Shown here in pieces: positions 14,631-22,257 of a stretch of 22,257 nucleotides of DNA. The stretch lies in NCBI GenBank assembly GCA_002296225.1, contig DBHR01000085.1:1270-23526 (forward strand). The letters run 5' to 3'. The position numbers and the translations under genes are program-made. Each line of letters opens with the position of its first letter. Position 1 is the stretch's first letter. The notes below the pieces were generated by a model, which had not been told where the DNA came from, did no database searches, and saw nothing but the letters and a program-made list of their open reading frames with translations. Origin of the DNA: Acidobacteria bacterium UBA823. Lineage in GTDB: Bacteria > Acidobacteriota > Vicinamibacteria > Vicinamibacterales > UBA823.

Positions 14631-15869
14631 ATGGGTAAAATCGCGTATCTCGACTGCTTTTCGGGCGCGTCAGGTGACATGTTCCTTGGTGCTCTACTGG
14701 ATGCTGGCCTGCCTGTCGACAGCTTGCGCGAGGCCCTCGGTAGTCTTGCGCTGGATGGAGGGGGTTGGACCGTCGAGACCTCGGTTGTCGACCGGGCTGG
14801 CGTGGCGGCAACAAAACTCAGCTTGCACGAGGGAGGCGCTGCTGCGAAGCTAGATAATCACGCCCATCATAATCATGGTCATGGCCACCATCACCCCCAC
14901 CGTAGCTTAAAGGAAATCGTTGGCCTCATCGATCGTTCGGCGCTGTCGTCCGAAGCGAAGAACCGGGCGAGCCGATTGTTTGGTCGGCTTGCGGAGGCGG
15001 AGGCGGCGATTCATCAAATGCCGGTCGAGAAAGTGCATCTGCACGAAGTCGGTGCGCTCGATTCGATCATCGACATCGTCGGAGCGGTGCATGGGCTTGA
15101 TTGGCTCAACGTAGAGACCATTGTCGCTTCTCCGTTGAACGTCGGGTCAGGTACGGTTCGCTGCGCACACGGAGAATTTCCAGTTCCTGCGCCGGCGACG
15201 GCAAAACTGCTGGAGGGTGTGCCGATTTATTCGAGCGGGGTTCAGGCGGAACTAGTGACGCCGACGGGGGCAGTTCTTGTTTCGGATTTCGCCTCGTCGT
15301 ACGGCCCGTTACCGCCTATGCGCGTGGGCCAGATCGGTTACGGTGCGGGTGACCGGGACCTCGAAGGGTCACCTAATGTCCTGCGGTTGATAATCGGCGA
15401 GTCCTCCGATGGCGCTGGGTTGTCACAGGTTCTAGTCATGGAGTGCGAAATCGATGACATGAACCCTGAGCTTTTTGGTGTGTTGATGAGCCGGCTGTAT
15501 GAGGGCGGAGCCCTCGAGGTGTTCTATGTGCCGGTGCAGATGAAGAAGAACCGGCCCGGGACCTTGGTCACGATCATCGCGCAGCCAGATAAGCGGGAAT
15601 CTCTCAGTGATATCGTGTTTTGTGAGAGCACGACGATCGGACTACGTTTCCACGAAATGACACGCGAGTGTCTCGAACGCTCGTCGACGACGGTCGAGAC
15701 CGGCGTCGGAGCGGTACGAGTCAAGGTTGCGCGGCGCGGCGGACGTGTCGTAAATGTGGCGCCGGAGTTCGAGGACTGCAGCCTCTTGGCAACCGAGCAC
15801 GGTCTGCCGGTAAAGGAGGTTCAGGCACTTGCGCAGAAGGCCTATTTTGACGCCACTCCGCGTGAGTGA
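14631..15869 (+). CDS. larC: LarC, nickel-pincer cofactor nickel insertase
   Basis: This 412-residue protein belongs to the LarC/DUF111 family. It opens with KIAYLDCFSGASGDMFLGAL (3-22), continues with VEKVHLHEVGALDSIIDIVG (132-151) and ELVTPTGAVL (207-216), and carries the second-domain motifs ECEIDDMNPE (271-280), KKNRPGTLV (305-313) and TTIGLRFHE (334-342). A histidine run (77-90, nine His in 14 residues) suits metal binding. LarC uses CTP to insert Ni into pyridinium-3,5-bisthiocarboxylic acid mononucleotide, giving the cofactor of lactate racemase and related epimerases. In Lactobacillus plantarum the two parts are joined by programmed frameshifting; here it is one open frame. No larA, larB or larE lies in the window. 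metG begins 15 bases downstream. Confidence 0.95.
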   Translation: MGKIAYLDCFSGASGDMFLGALLDAGLPVDSLREALGSLALDGGGWTVETSVVDRAGVAATKLSLHEGGAAAKLDNHAHHNHGHGHHHPHRSLKEIVGLIDRSALSSEAKNRASRLFGRLAEAEAAIHQMPVEKVHLHEVGALDSIIDIVGAVHGLDWLNVETIVASPLNVGSGTVRCAHGEFPVPAPATAKLLEGVPIYSSGVQAELVTPTGAVLVSDFASSYGPLPPMRVGQIGYGAGDRDLEGSPNVLRLIIGESSDGAGLSQVLVMECEIDDMNPELFGVLMSRLYEGGALEVFYVPVQMKKNRPGTLVTIIAQPDKRESLSDIVFCESTTIGLRFHEMTRECLERSSTTVETGVGAVRVKVARRGGRVVNVAPEFEDCSLLATEHGLPVKEVQALAQKAYFDATPRE

Positions 15870-15884
15870 CCGCACGAACACCCC

Positions 15885-17447
15885 ATGGCTCGCTTCTACC
15901 TTACGACGGCTATCGATTACGTGAACAGCCGACCGCACCTCGGTACGGCCTACGAGAAGGTGGCAGCGGACGTTATCGCGCGTTACCGGCGTCTTCGCGG
16001 TGCCGATACCCGGTTTCTCATGGGAAATGATGAACACTCGCAGAACGTATACAGACGCGGCCGCGAACTCGGCTTAGATCCCCTTGCTTACTGCGACCAG
16101 ATGGAAGAGGAGTTTAAAGCTGTTTGGGGTCGGCTTGAGGTCTCGTTTGATGATTTCATTCGGACGACGGAGCCACGACACAAAGCGGGCGTAACCCGAA
16201 TGCTTCGCCAGATCGCCGACCAGGGTGATCTCTACGAAGGCGTCTACGAAGGCTGGTACTGTGACTCGTGTGAGGGCTTTAAGCAAGAGAAGGACCTGTT
16301 GGGCGGTGAGTGCCCGGTGCATCGAATTAAGCCGAAATGGTTAAGGGAGAAGAATTTCTTTTTCCGATTGTCTAGGTATCGGGATGCTCTACTCGCTCAC
16401 TTCGATGCACATCCGGAATTCCTACGACCGGAGATCCGCCGAAACGAAATCTTACGCCTACTTGAAGGTGGACTCGAAGACATTTCGGTTAGTCGCAGCG
16501 GGCAGGCGTGGGGTATTCCGATGCCGGGTCACCCCCAGAGCGTCGTTTATGTCTGGTTCGACGCACTTATCAACTATGCGTCTGCGGTCGGTTTCGGCAG
16601 TGACGAGGCACTGTACGATCAGTGGTGGCCGGCTGATTTACATATTGTGGGTAAAGACATCACTAGGTTCCACAGCGTGTTCTGGCCGGCGATGCTGATG
16701 AGCGCTCGTTTGCCTTTGCCGCGTCAAGTGTTCGGGCACGGCTGGGTGCACCATCGGGGCGAACGGATGAGTAAGTCTCTGGGTACAACGATTGACCCGT
16801 TGGAAGTTGCCGGTCGATTCGGAGTCGAACCCCTCCGCCTCTATCTTGTGAAGGAGATCCCGTTCGGTCAGGACGGAGACTTTTCTTACGAACGGTTTGA
16901 ACAGCGGTACAACGTGGACTTAGCGAACAACCTGGGCAACCTGGTGAGTCGCGTGGTTGCGATGGCGGCCAAGTACTGCGGGGGTTGCCTCGCGGCGGGA
17001 GTGACCGAGCAGACCCACCTGCCGGCCGTGGCTAATCTGGCTGTACGGAAATATACAGAGGCGATGGACCGGTGTGAACTCCACAATGCGGTAGCAGCGG
17101 CGTATACGCTTGTCGACGCAACGAATGAGTTCATCACGGCAAGAGAGCCATGGGTCCTGGCCCGCGATCCATCTAAATCGGTTCAGCTGAATCAGGTCCT
17201 TTGCGAGGCCGCAGAGGCCGTACGTATAGTTGCGGTGCTGCTGTTGCCTGTCATGCCAGTTTCTGCTGAGGTAATCCTGACTCGGATAGGTGATCACACA
17301 GCGGCTGGAGAGCGTCGGTTCGATAAGGCGACGGCGTGGTCGACCGGTATAGAGAGAACCCTTGTTGTCGGGCCTGTGTTGTGGCCGCGGGCTGAAAGCG
17401 GCAGACAGCCGACACAGAATGAAAAACAGGAGAAATTCAATTCATGA
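15885..17447 (+). CDS. metG: Methionyl-tRNA synthetase, catalytic chain
   Basis: This 520-residue class I aminoacyl-tRNA synthetase attaches methionine to tRNA-Met in the cytoplasm. The HIGH-like motif is HLGT (18-21) and the KMSKS-like motif RMSKS (294-298). A metal-binding insertion has C126, C129, C143 and H146 (CDSC and CPVH). WFDALINY (about 226-233) and GKDITRFHSVFWPA (about 254-267) are typical MetG segments, and the helical anticodon-binding domain follows. The frame stops at KFNS without the C-terminal tRNA-binding domain found in many bacterial MetRS. That domain is encoded by the next gene in another frame with an ATGA overlap and its own ribosome binding site. Confidence 0.97.
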   Translation: MARFYLTTAIDYVNSRPHLGTAYEKVAADVIARYRRLRGADTRFLMGNDEHSQNVYRRGRELGLDPLAYCDQMEEEFKAVWGRLEVSFDDFIRTTEPRHKAGVTRMLRQIADQGDLYEGVYEGWYCDSCEGFKQEKDLLGGECPVHRIKPKWLREKNFFFRLSRYRDALLAHFDAHPEFLRPEIRRNEILRLLEGGLEDISVSRSGQAWGIPMPGHPQSVVYVWFDALINYASAVGFGSDEALYDQWWPADLHIVGKDITRFHSVFWPAMLMSARLPLPRQVFGHGWVHHRGERMSKSLGTTIDPLEVAGRFGVEPLRLYLVKEIPFGQDGDFSYERFEQRYNVDLANNLGNLVSRVVAMAAKYCGGCLAAGVTEQTHLPAVANLAVRKYTEAMDRCELHNAVAAAYTLVDATNEFITAREPWVLARDPSKSVQLNQVLCEAAEAVRIVAVLLLPVMPVSAEVILTRIGDHTAAGERRFDKATAWSTGIERTLVVGPVLWPRAESGRQPTQNEKQEKFNS

Positions 17448-17830
17448 CAACTGAAGAGGGACGACCTAGTTCAGAGATGGCGTCCACGCGGGATGCAGGC
17501 CCTCGCATTACGATCGACACGTTTATGGAGGTGGACTTACGCGTTGCGAGGGTAATAGCGGCCGAGAAGATCGAGAAGTCGAAGAGACTGATCAAACTGG
17601 TGGTCGACCTTGGTTCTGAGCAACGTACTGTTGTCGCGGGAATCGCCGAAGCGTACGAGCCAGCCCAACTAGTGGGTCGCACTGTCGTCGTCGTGGCCAA
17701 CCTTGAGCCGGCAAGGCTGATGGGTATTGACTCGGACGGGATGGTGCTGGCTGCGAGCCTCGAGGACGGTAAACCCGCCCTTGTCCAATTCAATGAACCG
17801 GCGCCTCAACCAGGCACGCGCGTGCGGTAG
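17444..17830 (+). CDS. Stand-alone MetRS-type tRNA-binding protein (OB fold)
   Basis: This 128-residue protein starts at an ATG overlapping the metG stop (ATGA); CAGGAG lies about 14 bases upstream. From about residue 22 it reads as a Trbp111/EMAP-II-type OB fold: ITIDTFMEVDLRVARVIAAE, then KLVVDLG, VVAGIAEAYEP, VVVVANLEPARLMGIDSDGM and LAAS. This is the domain that elsewhere forms the C-terminus of MetG and dimerises it while increasing tRNA affinity. Proteins of this type also include YgjH and CsaA-like chaperones. Directly behind metG it most likely works as the second chain of MetRS. The first ~20 residues are polar and disordered-looking. Confidence 0.92.
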   Translation: MTTEEGRPSSEMASTRDAGPRITIDTFMEVDLRVARVIAAEKIEKSKRLIKLVVDLGSEQRTVVAGIAEAYEPAQLVGRTVVVVANLEPARLMGIDSDGMVLAASLEDGKPALVQFNEPAPQPGTRVR

Positions 17831-17841
17831 TCGGTTCCGTG

Positions 17842-18618
17842 ATGCTCGACTCTCACTGCCATTTAGCAGACCAGGCGTTTTCTGAGGATTTACCGGCGGT
17901 CGTCCGTCGCGCACGTGAGGCTGGAGTCGACACGGCGCTGTGTATCTTGGCAGCGGGCGAGGCGGGGGAGGTGGTACGGGCTGAGCTGCTGCGGAACTTA
18001 TGGCCGGAGGTCCGGTTTGCGTGCGGAGTTCATCCGCATCAGGCGGGTGTTTGGCTGGGACGAGAAGCCGAAGTCGCGGGATTCGTCCGAAACATTGTTG
18101 AGCAGGATGACGCTGTGCGAGCGATTGGGGAAATCGGTCTGGATTATCACTACGATTTAGCCCCTAGCAGGTTGCAGCGTGAGCTGTTTGCAGCGCAGGT
18201 TGCCCTGGCACAGGAACTCGAGCGACCAGTCGTCATTCATACTCGGGAGGCTGAGGCGGATACCTGGGACATTCTGCGTGAAGCGGGCGGCGGGCTACGG
18301 GGGATCGTCCACTGCTTTACGGGCGATGCTGAGGCTGCGCGGGAGGCGTTGACACTTGGCCTCCACCTGTCGTTTTCAGGCATCGTGACGTTTCCTCGCG
18401 CTGAGTCCCTTCGGGAGGTTGCCAAATCGGTACCAGAGGATCGGTTGTTGGTTGAGACTGATTCGCCCTACCTAGCGCCGGTGCCTCATAGAGGACACCG
18501 GAATGAGCCTGCGTGGGTGACGCATGTTGTCGAGGTCCTCGCGAAAGTCCGCGAGACCGAGCCTGACGCGATCGCCGATGCGGCTTGTCGGAACTTTTCT
18601 GCGCTGATGGAGGCGTGA
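17842..18618 (+). CDS. tatD: TatD-family metal-dependent deoxyribonuclease
   Basis: ATG 17842 gives MLDSHCHL, the conserved N-terminus; the GTG immediately before it adds one residue. The 258-residue TIM-barrel hydrolase carries the metal ligands H5 and H7 (HCH), E97 (GEIGLDYHYD), H133 (IHTREA), H157 (HCFTG) and D207 (ETDSPYLAP). TatD proteins are Mg2+-dependent 3'-5' exo- or endonucleases linked to DNA repair, and many family members were once annotated as hydrolases of unknown role. It begins 11 bases after the tRNA-binding protein, which fits the common metG-tatD neighbourhood. Confidence 0.95.
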   Translation: MLDSHCHLADQAFSEDLPAVVRRAREAGVDTALCILAAGEAGEVVRAELLRNLWPEVRFACGVHPHQAGVWLGREAEVAGFVRNIVEQDDAVRAIGEIGLDYHYDLAPSRLQRELFAAQVALAQELERPVVIHTREAEADTWDILREAGGGLRGIVHCFTGDAEAAREALTLGLHLSFSGIVTFPRAESLREVAKSVPEDRLLVETDSPYLAPVPHRGHRNEPAWVTHVVEVLAKVRETEPDAIADAACRNFSALMEA

Positions 18619-18646
18619 CCCCTGTCGCAAGCTGCTCCTCGGAACG

Positions 18647-18676
18647 TTGACACTCCTCGCGCGAGTATGGTGAGAT
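18647..18676 (+). promoter_or_regulatory. Candidate promoter before the polyprenyl synthase
   Basis: A perfect TTGACA (18647-18652) lies 18 bases before TGAGAT (18671-18676), a poor -10 (3 of 6). The alternative TATGGT (18666-18671) has too short a spacer (13). The -35 is suggestive but the pair is weak. Confidence 0.3.
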
Positions 18677-18730
18677 CGCAGTTTGGCGAGGTTGACGCGA
18701 ACGACTTGCGCCCTTCGCACGAGTTGTGCC

Positions 18731-19726
18731 GTGTCAGATACTGAATCGCCGATCGACCTCACGCAAATTTTTGAACCCATCCGCGATGACCTCGACGCAG
18801 TCGAGTTGGAGTTTGCGCGCCAAATTCAGTCTCGCGTTGAGTTGATTCCAAAAATTGGAAAGTACATTCAGAACAGCGGTGGTAAGCGGGTTCGGCCCGC
18901 TCTACTGCTGATGGCATCACGCTTGGCGGCGTATAAGGGTGACCAGGCTGTGCTCTTTGCATCCGTCGTCGAATTCATCCACACGGCCACGCTCGTTCAC
19001 GACGACATCATCGACGATTCTGGGGTTAGACGCGGCCAGAAGGCAGTGCACTTGCGCTGGGGTAATGAGATCACGGTCTTAATGGGTGATTACCTTTACA
19101 TAAAATCGATGGGAATGGCGTTGACCCACGACACGCTCGACGTTGTTAGGTTGCTGTGCGACGTCACCCTGAAAATGATCGAGGGCGAACTGCAACAGCT
19201 CAAGAAAAACGGTGACGTAGAGATCACTGAGGACGAACACCTCGACATTGTTCGGCGGAAGACGGCGTATTTATTTGGTGGCTGTGCGGAAATTGGCGGT
19301 CGGCTGGGTGAGGTGCCTGAACCCCAAGCGGAGGCTCTTCGCCAGTACGGTTTCAATTTGGGTGTTGCCTTCCAGTTGATTGACGATCTACTGGACTTCA
19401 CGTCAGCTGAACCCACATTAGGGAAGCCTATTGGCAGCGACCTGTGCGAAGGTAAGGTGACGCTTCCGGTCATCTATTTGATGCAGCGCGACGGCAAGGC
19501 GTCGAGCGATCTAGTGCGCCAGATCGTCGAGGCAGGATCGGTTACGCCGGATGAGTGGCAAGAGTTATCGTTGCTTCTTAAGGAGCATCGGGTGATCGAT
19601 AGTGCCTACGACAGGGCGCGGGAGTCCGCGGAAGCCGCGCGCAGAAATCTTCAGGTGTTCCCACCGTCAGCTGAGCGCGAGGCGCTAATGGCCTTGCCTG
19701 ATTACGTTTTATCCCGGGAACACTAA
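18731..19726 (+). CDS. Long-chain all-trans polyprenyl diphosphate synthase
   Basis: The GTG at 18731 gives MSDTESPIDLTQIFEPIRDDL; the TTG at 18683 would add 16 residues of unrelated composition. This 331-residue prenyl synthase has both aspartate-rich motifs: DDIID (91-95, FARM) and DDLLD (218-222, SARM). GGKRVRPALLL (50-60) and KTAYLFGGCAEIG (177-189) are also conserved. The residue five before the first aspartate is Ala86, a small residue, which in this family permits long products (octaprenyl or longer). It extends FPP or GPP with IPP in the cytoplasm, most likely to make a menaquinone or ubiquinone side chain. IspB and HepT/heptaprenyl-type enzymes are the closest named relatives. Exact chain length is not readable. 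Confidence 0.92.
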   Translation: MSDTESPIDLTQIFEPIRDDLDAVELEFARQIQSRVELIPKIGKYIQNSGGKRVRPALLLMASRLAAYKGDQAVLFASVVEFIHTATLVHDDIIDDSGVRRGQKAVHLRWGNEITVLMGDYLYIKSMGMALTHDTLDVVRLLCDVTLKMIEGELQQLKKNGDVEITEDEHLDIVRRKTAYLFGGCAEIGGRLGEVPEPQAEALRQYGFNLGVAFQLIDDLLDFTSAEPTLGKPIGSDLCEGKVTLPVIYLMQRDGKASSDLVRQIVEAGSVTPDEWQELSLLLKEHRVIDSAYDRARESAEAARRNLQVFPPSAEREALMALPDYVLSREH

Positions 19727-19731
19727 GCAAT

Positions 19732-21780
19732 TTGCCCTCAACTGCATTGAAGAGCGCGGCGAAGCGAGTTGGCGATCTTCGCGATCGAATTCGTGATCAC
19801 GAAGAGCGCTATTACGTCCTTCATGACCCTGAAATTACCGACGGAGAGTTCGATCAGCTCCTCAAGCAGCTCGGTGCGCTTGAACGAGAGCATCCCTCAC
19901 TTGTGACGCCGGAATCACCGACCCAACGGGTTGGCGGGAGGCCAGTTGAGGGGTTCGAGACCGTCTCCCATGCCTCACCCCTGCTTAGCCTAGATAACGC
20001 TTATGGGGAGGACGACGTTAGAAAGTTTGACGAGCGTGTGCGCAACGGGCTCCGTCGAGGTGAGGTTCCGACCTATGTAACCGAGTTGAAGATTGACGGT
20101 CTTAGCATCGCGCTCACTTATGAAGAGGGCGTGCTTCGGCGTGGGGTAACGCGTGGCGATGGCAGGCGGGGTGAGGACGTCACGTCCAATGTGCGGGCTA
20201 TTCGGGCGATTCCATTAAGCCTCGCCATGAAACCAGGCGGGATAATGGAGGTGCGGGGGGAAATCTATCTGTCTCGGGCAGCCTTCGAACGTGTAAACGG
20301 CGAAAGGAAAGAGCGGGAGGAGCCACTATTTCAGAATCCGCGAAATGCCGCGGCCGGAACGATGCGCAATCTTGACCCGGCTCTCGTTTCCTCGCGTGGA
20401 CTTGGTGCCTATGTTTACGATGTTGGAGAGGGCCAGAAGGGTTCAGCCTCAGCGGTTGAACACCACTACGAGTTGCTGGACGCAATGAAGCGCTGGGCCT
20501 TGCCAGTCGAACCGCATTGGCAACGATGTCCGGACATCGAATCGGTTCTGGCATTTTGCCGGGAATGGGCCAACAGGCGGGGGGACCTGTCCTTCGATAT
20601 CGACGGGGTCGTAATCAAAGTGGACGGGTTATCGCAGCGATTACGGCTTGGGACCACGGCGAAGTTCCCAAGATGGGCAGTCGCATTCAAGTTCCCGGCT
20701 GAGCAGGCGACGACTCGGTTAATCCGGATCGAAGTGAACGTCGGCCGCACAGGTGCGGTCACACCCTATGCCGTCCTTGAACCTGTTCGCTTAGGTGGTT
20801 CAAGAATATCCCGGGCCACTCTGCATAACGACCAGGAGATTACTCGTAAGGATCTACGGGAGGGCGACATCGTTGTCGTGGAAAAAGGCGGTGACGTCAT
20901 CCCGAAGATCGTTAAGGCGATTGTGGGCCGGCGAACGAAGGGCCGGGGCGTGCCAAGGCCGTACGAGATGCCGACCCATTGTCCCCAGTGCGACAGTAAA
21001 CTGAACCGGCAGGCCGACGAGGTGGTTTGGCGTTGCGTGAACGCTTCGTGCCCTGCGATGCTGCGCCGGCGTCTGCTGCATTTTTCGTCTCGTCGAGCGA
21101 TGAACATCGAGGGTTTAGGGGAATCACTCATTGAACAACTCGTAGAGAAAGATTTAGTTCGAGACATCGCCGATCTATACGAAACAACGGTTGAAGCTTT
21201 AGAAGGGCTTGACCGGATGGGCCAGAGGTCAGCCGCGAAACTTCTTAGAGAGATCGAGGAAAGTAAGTCGGTTGAATTGTGGCGTTTGATCCACGGTCTT
21301 GGTATCCGACACGTCGGTGAGGGCGTGGCCCAACGGCTCTCGGAGGCGTTTAGGTCGATCGACGACCTTATGGCAGCGTCGATTGAGGAGTTGGAGGGGA
21401 TTTCTGAAATTGGACCGATCGTTGCCAGGGCCGTGCGGGCTTTCTTCGACGCTAGAGGCAATTTGAGATTAATGCGTCGGCTGAAGCGGGCCGGCCTTCT
21501 TGGCACTGAGCCGGCCGAGGGCTCGGGGGCGCTGCGGAAGCTCAGTGGGCAAACATTCGTGCTAACTGGCTCGTTGGCTACGATGACCCGCGAGGAGGCT
21601 AAGGTGGCGATCCGGAGGCTTGGCGGGAAAGTCACTTCTTCGATCAGTCGCAAGACGAGCTATCTCGTTCTTGGTGCGAATCCTGGTCGTAAGGCTGAAA
21701 AGGCGCGCGAGCTCGGTGTACCGGCTGTCGATGAGGATGCTTTCCGGGAGTTGATTAATGAACAGCCGTTACAAAGCTAG
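19732..21780 (+). CDS. ligA: NAD+-dependent DNA ligase
   Basis: This 682-residue ligase has the full bacterial layout: an Ia domain (ERYYVLHDPEITDGEFDQLL, 25-44), the adenylation motif ELKIDG with Lys120 as AMP acceptor, an OB fold, a four-cysteine zinc finger (C417, C420, C435, C440), helix-hairpin-helix repeats (including GLGIRHVGEGVAQ) and a C-terminal BRCT domain (about 604-680). The length matches typical LigA (670-ish). The start is a TTG five bases after the preceding stop, with no good ribosome binding site; an in-frame TTG at 19747 is the alternative. It seals nicks in replication and repair and is normally essential. It probably shares a transcript with the polyprenyl synthase. Confidence 0.97.
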   Translation: MPSTALKSAAKRVGDLRDRIRDHEERYYVLHDPEITDGEFDQLLKQLGALEREHPSLVTPESPTQRVGGRPVEGFETVSHASPLLSLDNAYGEDDVRKFDERVRNGLRRGEVPTYVTELKIDGLSIALTYEEGVLRRGVTRGDGRRGEDVTSNVRAIRAIPLSLAMKPGGIMEVRGEIYLSRAAFERVNGERKEREEPLFQNPRNAAAGTMRNLDPALVSSRGLGAYVYDVGEGQKGSASAVEHHYELLDAMKRWALPVEPHWQRCPDIESVLAFCREWANRRGDLSFDIDGVVIKVDGLSQRLRLGTTAKFPRWAVAFKFPAEQATTRLIRIEVNVGRTGAVTPYAVLEPVRLGGSRISRATLHNDQEITRKDLREGDIVVVEKGGDVIPKIVKAIVGRRTKGRGVPRPYEMPTHCPQCDSKLNRQADEVVWRCVNASCPAMLRRRLLHFSSRRAMNIEGLGESLIEQLVEKDLVRDIADLYETTVEALEGLDRMGQRSAAKLLREIEESKSVELWRLIHGLGIRHVGEGVAQRLSEAFRSIDDLMAASIEELEGISEIGPIVARAVRAFFDARGNLRLMRRLKRAGLLGTEPAEGSGALRKLSGQTFVLTGSLATMTREEAKVAIRRLGGKVTSSISRKTSYLVLGANPGRKAEKARELGVPAVDEDAFRELINEQPLQS

Positions 21781-22061
21781 GTCTTCTTGATGACCTGCTC
21801 GAATTGCTAGAAGGCCAGGTGGTTGACGGTGGGTCGGCGGGTGCTCATAATGAGCGGAACAATCTTGCAGAGTATCGGGGTCTACGAAAGGTGCCGGGGT
21901 GGCGTCTCTTGTCGATAAGCACTGCGAGAACGGCTGGTGCGTATCGAAGACGGTAGAATCGCTTCATGCATCGCGCTGGAGCTCGCGCAAGGCTACGGGT
22001 AGCGTCAGGTCATCTTGAAGCAAAATGGCCAACGTGACTACGTTAGTTCTTTGACAATTCG
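21781..22061. other. Intergenic region between ligA and rnpB, possible gene remnant
   Basis: I find no convincing gene in this 281-bp stretch. One frame is open from 21762 (just inside the end of ligA) to a stop near 21956 and reads like coding sequence (LGLLDDLLELLEGQ), but it has no good start codon. A second frame from 21919 to a stop near 22001 reads LRERLVRIEDGRIASC. Together they could be debris of a decayed gene. It is not assigned. Confidence 0.3.
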
Positions 22062-22257
22062 TCGCAGACCGCTAGACGACCGCCGCGTCAGCGTGAGAGA
22101 TCGCGCTGATGGGGAGGAAAGTCCGAACTCCGGAGGGCAGTGCGCCGGGTAACTCCCGGTCAGGGCGACCTGAAGGAAAGTGGCACAGAAAATATACCGC
22201 CGCGATGTCGCAGCCCTCGCGGGCGCGCGTTGGGGTAAGGGTGAAAAGGTGCGGTAA
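22062..22257 (+). ncRNA. rnpB: RNase P RNA, bacterial type (3' truncated)
   Basis: This is the catalytic RNA of RNase P, which removes 5' leaders from pre-tRNA. The universally conserved GAGGAAAGTCC lies at 22115-22125, CACAGAAAATATACCGCC at 22184-22201, and GGTAAGGGTGAAAAGG leads to the window end. A P3-like hairpin is formed by TCAGCG (22089-22094) and CGCTGA (22105-22110). The 5' end is placed approximately, near the CAGACCGCTAGACGACCGCC stretch that aligns with the P1/P2 start of other rnpB genes. About half of the molecule, including the P1 3' strand, lies beyond the window. Confidence 0.96.

Noticed and set aside
18683..18730. TTG start giving a longer polyprenyl synthase
   Set aside because: The extra 16 residues (RLTRTTCALRTSCA) do not resemble the family N-terminus. 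GTG 18731 fits better.
20766..21653. 295-codon open frame on the minus strand opposite ligA
   Set aside because: It is a shadow of ligA codon structure. The translation is Ser/Arg/Pro-rich without motifs, and ligA is fully supported.
22051..22078. TTGACA (22051-22056) with TAGACG as a promoter for rnpB
   Set aside because: The -10 match is poor, and the start would fall inside the conserved 5' part of the RNase P RNA.
1..22257. CRISPR arrays, transposons, prophage genes, tRNA genes, toxin-antitoxin or defence cassettes
   Set aside because: None were seen on reading both strands. The window is core metabolism and genome maintenance.

Overview
The window reads as a bacterial housekeeping segment of moderately high GC. 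I see no phage, insertion sequence, CRISPR array, toxin or defence gene. The clues point to Acidobacteriota, probably a Vicinamibacteria-like lineage: System I cytochrome c maturation genes with a cysteine-rich CcmH, zinc-ribbon and CcmI-like accessory proteins, a DapF of the HSYGNDF/GNPQC type, and frequent GTG/TTG starts. That placement rests on remembered family style, not on a search, so confidence is moderate. Both ends are cut: the first gene (ccmF) lacks its 5' part and the last (rnpB, RNase P RNA) lacks its 3' part.

Layout. (1) 1-6227, plus strand: a tightly packed cytochrome c maturation operon. It runs ccmF fused to ccmH, a CcmI-like two-TM zinc-ribbon protein, a secreted/membrane-anchored protein with a second CcmI-like tail, ccmA, ccmB, ccmC, a CcmD-like protein and a 53-residue single-TM protein. 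Several junctions overlap (GTGA, ATGA). (2) 6232-8833, minus strand: aroA, aroK and a YfcE-like phosphoesterase, each overlapping the next by one base. The two operons converge with only 4 bp between stop codons. (3) 9088-12846, plus strand: an inositol monophosphatase-family enzyme coupled to a DedA/YqaA-like membrane protein, then a clear sigma70-type promoter driving a GtrB/DPM1-like polyprenyl-phosphate glycosyltransferase, then a GT4-type glycosyltransferase. (4) 13001-14399: dtd and dapF. (5) 14631-18618: larC, metG, a separate MetRS-type tRNA-binding domain and tatD. (6) 18731-22257: a long-chain polyprenyl diphosphate synthase, ligA and rnpB.

How the genes work together. The ccm block exports and attaches haem to apocytochromes c. 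aroA and aroK are two late steps of the shikimate pathway. dapF would feed lysine and peptidoglycan synthesis. metG plus its detached tRNA-binding domain make methionyl-tRNA, and dtd clears D-aminoacyl-tRNAs. The polyprenyl synthase probably makes a quinone side chain or lipid carrier, and the latter would link to the polyprenyl-phosphate glycosyltransferase.

Most noteworthy. The DapF homologue has serine at both catalytic cysteine positions while the rest of the active-site framework is intact. The ccm operon has an unusual architecture: a CcmF-CcmH fusion, two neighbouring proteins with the same CcmI-like helical motif, and an unannotated small membrane protein. The EPSP synthase has the Ala signature of the glyphosate-insensitive class II type. 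LarC is present without larA, larB or larE. I found no wholly new multi-gene system.
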